Source: Caenispirillum salinarum_A (GTDB lineage Bacteria > Pseudomonadota > Alphaproteobacteria > Rhodospirillales > Rhodospirillaceae). From it: a stretch of 64,000 nt of DNA. The position numbers and the translations under genes are program-made. The notes under the pieces were generated by a model that was given only the letters and a program-made list of their open reading frames with translations, had not been told where the DNA came from and searched no databases. Position 1 is the stretch's first letter, and every line of letters starts with the position of its first letter. The DNA is taken from assembly GCF_044803115.1 (NCBI RefSeq), contig NZ_CP085224.1, forward strand, positions 1 to 64,000, in the 5' to 3' direction. This document shows positions 60,329 through 64,000 of this stretch, one piece after another.

Positions 60329-61558
60329 TTATTCTCCTCCGGCCGCCATCCGGGCCAGCAGCCGCCGCTGGGCGGGCAGCGTCACCCTGTCGAGGTCGTA
60401 CCGCGATATGATGGTTGCCCGCGCCGCACGACGCAACTCAGCCATCCGGTCGGGATGGTCGAGAACCGCATCGATTCGGTCGGCGATCGCCGCCGGGTCG
60501 TGGAAGTCCACCAGCAACCCGTTGCGGCCGTCTTCAAGCACTTCCTCCACCGGAGCGGTGCGCGAGCCGATGACGGCGCATCCCGCGCTCATGGCCTCCA
60601 GCATGGACCAGCTGAGCACGAAGGGGTACGTCAGATAGACATGCGCCTGGCTCACCTGCAGGACCCGCAGGTAGCTGGCATAGGGAATGCGCCCCAGGAA
60701 GTGAAGCCGCGTCATGTCCAGCCGGCCCGCCAGTTCCGCCAGCATCACCTGGCGCCAGCTCCGCCCGTCCGGCGGGCGGCGGCCGTAGGACACATCGTCG
60801 CCGCCCACGAAGACGACGTGCGCCTTGGGCCGCCGGCGCAGGATGTCCGGCAGGGCCCGCATGAACACGTGGAAGCCCCGATAGGGCTCCAGGTTGCGAA
60901 CCGAAAACGTGATCACCTCGTCGGCGCGCGTCAGGGTCAGGCCGTCGCGCCCGAAGGTCAGCGTCGCGGCGGGGTCGGGCGCCACCGTCCGGGTGTCGAC
61001 GCCCTCGTGGACGACCTCGATACGGTTCCGAAACGGCGCCGGGTACTGGCGGCGCTGCCATTCCGTCGGCGACAGGCCCCGGTCGGCGGCCGCCAGGCCC
61101 AGCAGGTTGACGGCATTGCGCGTGCGCGCACGGCACCGGTCATCCAGGCTGGGCGGGAATTCCGGGTCGAAATCCAGGTCCGATCCGGTGGCGGAATAAA
61201 AGAACTCGAAGTAGGACAAAAGCGGCCGGTCCGGCCAGACGTCCTTGAGGTAGAGCGTCTCTCCCCAGCCGTTGTGGCCGACCATGACGTCGGGCACGAA
61301 GCCCCGGCGCTTGAGGTCGAGCGCCAGCCGCGCCACCGCTTGGCCGTTGCGAACCGCCGCGTCGGTGTCGCGCAGCCATGGATGGAGTCCGCTCCCCGGC
61401 CCGCGCGCCGGCCGGTAGTCCAGCCGCTCCAGCCCCGGAACGCGCGCCGTGTTCGGCTGCCCGATGAAGACGACTCGATGGCCGCCCTCGTCCAGCAGGT
61501 CGCGCACCAGGTGCCTGAACTGGCCGGGACAGTTCTGATGGACGAACAGCAGGTTCAT
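60329..61558 (-). CDS. Family 4-type glycosyltransferase
   Basis: The 409-residue GT-B enzyme begins MNLLFVHQNCPGQFRHLVRDLL, a pattern shared by a family of cytoplasmic glycosyltransferases for polysaccharide synthesis. The C-terminal half has the GT4 domain: ITFSVRNLEPYRGFHVFMRALPDIL, HFLGRIPYASYLRVLQVSQAHVYLTYPFVLSWSMLEAMSAGCAVIGSRTAPVEEVLEDGRNG, which includes the E-x7-E region (around LEAMSAGCAVIGS). The sugar and acceptor are unknown. It is divergent from the FecR/RTX gene and upstream of cysD on the same strand, separated by the palindromes. Confidence 0.88.
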   Translation of the reverse strand: MNLLFVHQNCPGQFRHLVRDLLDEGGHRVVFIGQPNTARVPGLERLDYRPARGPGSGLHPWLRDTDAAVRNGQAVARLALDLKRRGFVPDVMVGHNGWGETLYLKDVWPDRPLLSYFEFFYSATGSDLDFDPEFPPSLDDRCRARTRNAVNLLGLAAADRGLSPTEWQRRQYPAPFRNRIEVVHEGVDTRTVAPDPAATLTFGRDGLTLTRADEVITFSVRNLEPYRGFHVFMRALPDILRRRPKAHVVFVGGDDVSYGRRPPDGRSWRQVMLAELAGRLDMTRLHFLGRIPYASYLRVLQVSQAHVYLTYPFVLSWSMLEAMSAGCAVIGSRTAPVEEVLEDGRNGLLVDFHDPAAIADRIDAVLDHPDRMAELRRAARATIISRYDLDRVTLPAQRRLLARMAAGGE

Positions 61559-61636
61559 GGTGCCGCTTTCCAGTGTGGACGCCGGACCCGGCGCTCGCGC
61601 CAACGATATGAAAGACGGGGCCAAAGCGCGCGGAGG

Positions 61637-61662
61637 TTGACTTGCAAGGGTGCCTAAGTCAA
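61637..61662 (+). promoter_or_regulatory. Inverted repeat in the leader of the FecR/RTX gene
   Basis: Perfect arms TTGACTT (61637-61643) and AAGTCAA (61656-61662) with a 12-base spacer stand just upstream of TATAAC (61673-61678), a good -10 element. A bound dimer here would control the divergent glycosyltransferase or the FecR/RTX gene. A GC hairpin of CCCC/GGGG follows in the leader (about 61689-61706). Confidence 0.5.
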
Positions 61663-61744
61663 TTTCGCAGGGTATAACTCTTTCGACTCCCCCTCGCCAA
61701 GGCGGGGGTCGCGGAACGGATCGGTATTTTCTCGGGGGCCGAGC

Positions 61745-64000
61745 ATGGGGATCGTTCGGGGGGACGTCGCGGCCGCGACGGCCGGCAACCAGTCGTTCGT
61801 CAACGCCGATGACGCGACCGTCATCGACGCGCGGGACGGTGCCATCGTCATCGACAACCCGGGGCTTCTGACGCAGGGCCAGTACATGCGCCTGGGCCCC
61901 GACCTGATGATCGTCGGCCCCGACGGCGAAAAGGTCCTGCTGACCGACTATTTCGCCATGCAGACGCCGCCGGACCTGAACGGCCCCGGCGCCATGACCA
62001 TCTCCGGCAACCTGGCCTCGGCCCTGGCCGGCCCGCGCGCGCCGGGCCAGGTGGCCCAGGCCGGCGAGCAACTGGCCCAGGCGGCCGAGGCCATCGGCAC
62101 CGTCACCCGCATGGACGGCGAGGTCTTCGCCACCCGCGCCGACGGCACCCGCGTGCGCCTGCAGTCCGGCGACGAGGTGTTCCAGGGCGACGTGCTGGAA
62201 ACCGGCGCCGACGGCGCGGTGGGCATCACCTTCGTCGACAACACCGAGATGTCGCTGGGCGCCGACGGCCGCATGGTGCTCGACGAAATGATCTACGACC
62301 CCGACGGCGGCGACGGCTCCAGCCAGTTCTCGCTGGTCTCGGGCGTGTTCAGCTTCGTCTCCGGCCAGATCGCCAAGAGCGGCCCCGACGCCATGCAGGT
62401 GAACACGCCGGTCGCCACCATCGGCATCCGCGGCACCAAGGGCGTCATCAAGGTCCTGGGCGCCGACACCGACGGCGACGGCGAGGAAGACCTGCGCATG
62501 GAGGTCTCGCTTCTCGATTCGGGCGAGATCGTCGTCACCACCTTCCAGGGCAGCACCCAGGTCATCAACCAGGTGTTCACCGGTTTCCGCGTGGTGCAGA
62601 TTTCCGGCCGCAACGTGCTGACGGGCCCGTCGCAGGAGGAAACGCAGAGCTTCCAGGTCACGCGCGAGTACTTCGAGGACAGCGGCGTCAACACGGCTCT
62701 GCGCTACCTGCCGTCGCAGAACCAGAACGAGGAGCCGCCGGAGAAGCAGCAGGCGCCCGAGGGCGGCAAGCCCGACGAGTTGAACCCGAACCTGGACCCC
62801 GACGGCCCGGCCCTGGAGCAGAGTCTGGTCGAGCAGATCATCCGGGTCGTCCTCGGTAACAAGGAAATCCGGGAGGCCGCCGGCCTGCCGCCGATGCCTC
62901 CCGGCGATCCCCAGCCGGCGACACCGATCATCCTGGCGCCGGACAACGTCCAGTCCGGCACCGGAAACACCGGCGATGACGACGACGATGACGACGACCA
63001 GATCGTCGACAGCGGCCTGGTGGAAGACGACAACACGGTCCTCGCGCCCCCGCCGTTCGAGGAAATTACCGTCAGCGGCACCTTCAACGCGGCGGACAGC
63101 ACCAAGGCCTACCGCGTCTTCGGCAGCAGCAGCACTGACACCGTCACCACCGGCAGCGGCAACGACATCATCTACGGCGGCGGCGGCGGCGACTACCTGC
63201 AGTCCAACGACGGCGACGACACCGTCTACGGCGGAGCCGGCGCCGACACGGTGGTCGGCGGCTCGGGCCGCGGCAACGACGTCTATTATGGCGGCGACGA
63301 GGGTGGCGCCGACGACAGCGCCGACGACGTGCTGGTCTACACAAGCGCCGGCAGCGGCGTGACGGTGGACTTGCGGCTGGGCACCGCCAGCGGCCCCGAC
63401 ATCGACAGCGACCGCATTTCGGGCTTCGAGCACGTCATCTCGGCCGGCGGCGACGACATCCTCAAGGGCAACGGCGCGGCCAACCGCCTGCAGTCGGGCG
63501 GCGGCAACGACATCCTCATCGGCGACGCGGGCGACGACACCCTGGAAGGCGGCACGGGCGACGACACCTATGCCTACATCGCCAACGGCCGCGCCTGGGG
63601 CAGCGACACCATCGACGATGCCGGCGGCACCGACACGCTGGACCTGACCCAGGCCTCGGGCAATGAGCCCGTCAAGCTCTATCTGGCCGATGCCGACGGC
63701 GATGGCGCCGCCGACGACCTGGTCGCCGAGTACCTGGACGGCAGCCGGCAGACGGTGCTCAACCACACCGGCGCCGGCAGGCTGGAGCGTGTGCGCGCCG
63801 CCGACGAGGTGGACGGCATCATCGACGAGTTCACCATTCGCGACGGCGGCGCGGCGACCGGCGGCAACGACATCCTCTATGGCACGGCAAGCGCGGACAC
63901 GCTGAACGGCGGCACGGGCGACGACGTCCTGTTCGGCAACGACGGCGACGACACGCTGCACATGTCCGCCGGCGAAGACGTCCTGCTGGGCGGCGCAGGC
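61745..64000 (+). CDS. Large FecR-domain RTX protein, partial (3' end outside the window)
   Basis: The frame is open from the ATG at 61745 to the last base: 752 codons without a stop. Residues 1-117 are an N-terminal domain with RLGPDLMIVGPDGEKVLLTDYF and no signal peptide. A FecR domain follows (about 118-240: GTVTRMDGEVFATRADGTRVRL... TPVATIGIRGTKGV). A Pro/Gln/Asp-rich linker holds eight Asp in a row (411-418). From about 470 there are calcium-binding GGxGxDxUx repeats (GSGNDIIYGGGGGDYL, GGNDILIGDAGDDTLEGGTGDD, TADTLNGGTGDDVLFG). The type I secretion signal expected at the C-terminus is not visible. It is probably a surface adhesin or matrix protein. Confidence 0.88.
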   Translation, partial: MGIVRGDVAAATAGNQSFVNADDATVIDARDGAIVIDNPGLLTQGQYMRLGPDLMIVGPDGEKVLLTDYFAMQTPPDLNGPGAMTISGNLASALAGPRAPGQVAQAGEQLAQAAEAIGTVTRMDGEVFATRADGTRVRLQSGDEVFQGDVLETGADGAVGITFVDNTEMSLGADGRMVLDEMIYDPDGGDGSSQFSLVSGVFSFVSGQIAKSGPDAMQVNTPVATIGIRGTKGVIKVLGADTDGDGEEDLRMEVSLLDSGEIVVTTFQGSTQVINQVFTGFRVVQISGRNVLTGPSQEETQSFQVTREYFEDSGVNTALRYLPSQNQNEEPPEKQQAPEGGKPDELNPNLDPDGPALEQSLVEQIIRVVLGNKEIREAAGLPPMPPGDPQPATPIILAPDNVQSGTGNTGDDDDDDDDQIVDSGLVEDDNTVLAPPPFEEITVSGTFNAADSTKAYRVFGSSSTDTVTTGSGNDIIYGGGGGDYLQSNDGDDTVYGGAGADTVVGGSGRGNDVYYGGDEGGADDSADDVLVYTSAGSGVTVDLRLGTASGPDIDSDRISGFEHVISAGGDDILKGNGAANRLQSGGGNDILIGDAGDDTLEGGTGDDTYAYIANGRAWGSDTIDDAGGTDTLDLTQASGNEPVKLYLADADGDGAADDLVAEYLDGSRQTVLNHTGAGRLERVRAADEVDGIIDEFTIRDGGAATGGNDILYGTASADTLNGGTGDDVLFGNDGDDTLHMSAGEDVLLGGAG

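Noticed and set aside
61559..63961. Upstream part of the 1210-codon minus-strand frame that contains the glycosyltransferase
   Set aside because: Only 60329-61558 shows a protein family; the rest is antisense to the FecR/RTX gene, which has clear repeats on the plus strand.
63100..64000. A tandem DNA repeat or CRISPR-like array from the GGC/GAC pattern
   Set aside because: The periodicity comes from Gly/Asp codons of RTX calcium-binding repeats; repeat units are not identical and lack spacers.

Overview
The window is strongly GC-rich, gene-dense DNA that reads as the start of an alphaproteobacterial chromosome, most likely of the Rhodospirillales. Base 1 is the ATG of dnaA, so the replicon was probably linearised at dnaA. 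The assignment rests on gene neighbourhoods typical of that group (grpE-hrcA divergent from rph-rdgB, xerD near aroK-aroB-corC, a CbiG-CobJ fusion, phoR near phoU, zf-CHCC and DUF2889 proteins) and on frequent 4-bp ATGA/GTGA overlaps. It is inference, because no rRNA gene is present.

Layout. 1-8.4 kb: dnaA, mutL with the metal-dependent endonuclease motif, two unknown genes, an ABC-2 exporter and a membrane chemoreceptor. 8.4-15.5 kb: a small membrane protein, a translationally coupled pair of proteins that look like catalytically dead EAL domains, then divergently UDP-xylose synthase, hldE, two tandem I78-type inhibitor lipoproteins and a NnrU-like membrane protein. 15.6-20.4 kb: a PrlF-YhaV toxin-antitoxin operon beside tRNA-Arg(CCG), small lipoprotein and DUF genes, a lysophospholipase-like lipoprotein, an orphan ABC ATPase and a zinc-finger protein. 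20.5-27.7 kb: polA, grpE, hrcA, rph, rdgB and a TauE/SafE permease. 27.9-34.5 kb: a cobalamin operon read on the minus strand (cbiX-cobH-cobL-cobI-cbiG/cobJ-cigR-like-cobM). 34.7-42.3 kb: xerD, a large periplasmic unknown, a 47-residue membrane protein, aroK-aroB, a CorC-type protein, a CBS protein and DUF2889. 42.5-45.2 kb: an LpoA-like lipoprotein divergent from rsmI-yraN. 45.2-56.4 kb: a diguanylate cyclase, a soluble sugar dehydrogenase, mutS, a YflT-like protein, maeB, and phoR-phoU without pst genes. 56.4-64 kb: an FkbM methyltransferase, cysD-cysNC, a glycosyltransferase, and the first 752 codons of a FecR/RTX protein that runs off the window.

How they work together. MutL and MutS supply mismatch repair without an obvious MutH. 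The corrin genes combine CbiX and CbiG (cobalt-early features) with Cob-type methyltransferases. UXS, HldE, the glycosyltransferase, FkbM and the FecR/RTX protein point to envelope and surface construction; the degenerate EAL pair sits divergent from the sugar-nucleotide genes and may tie them to signalling. The least described items are the degenerate EAL pair, the unfinished FecR/RTX protein, the 47-residue membrane protein, and several unexplained palindromes in promoter regions.
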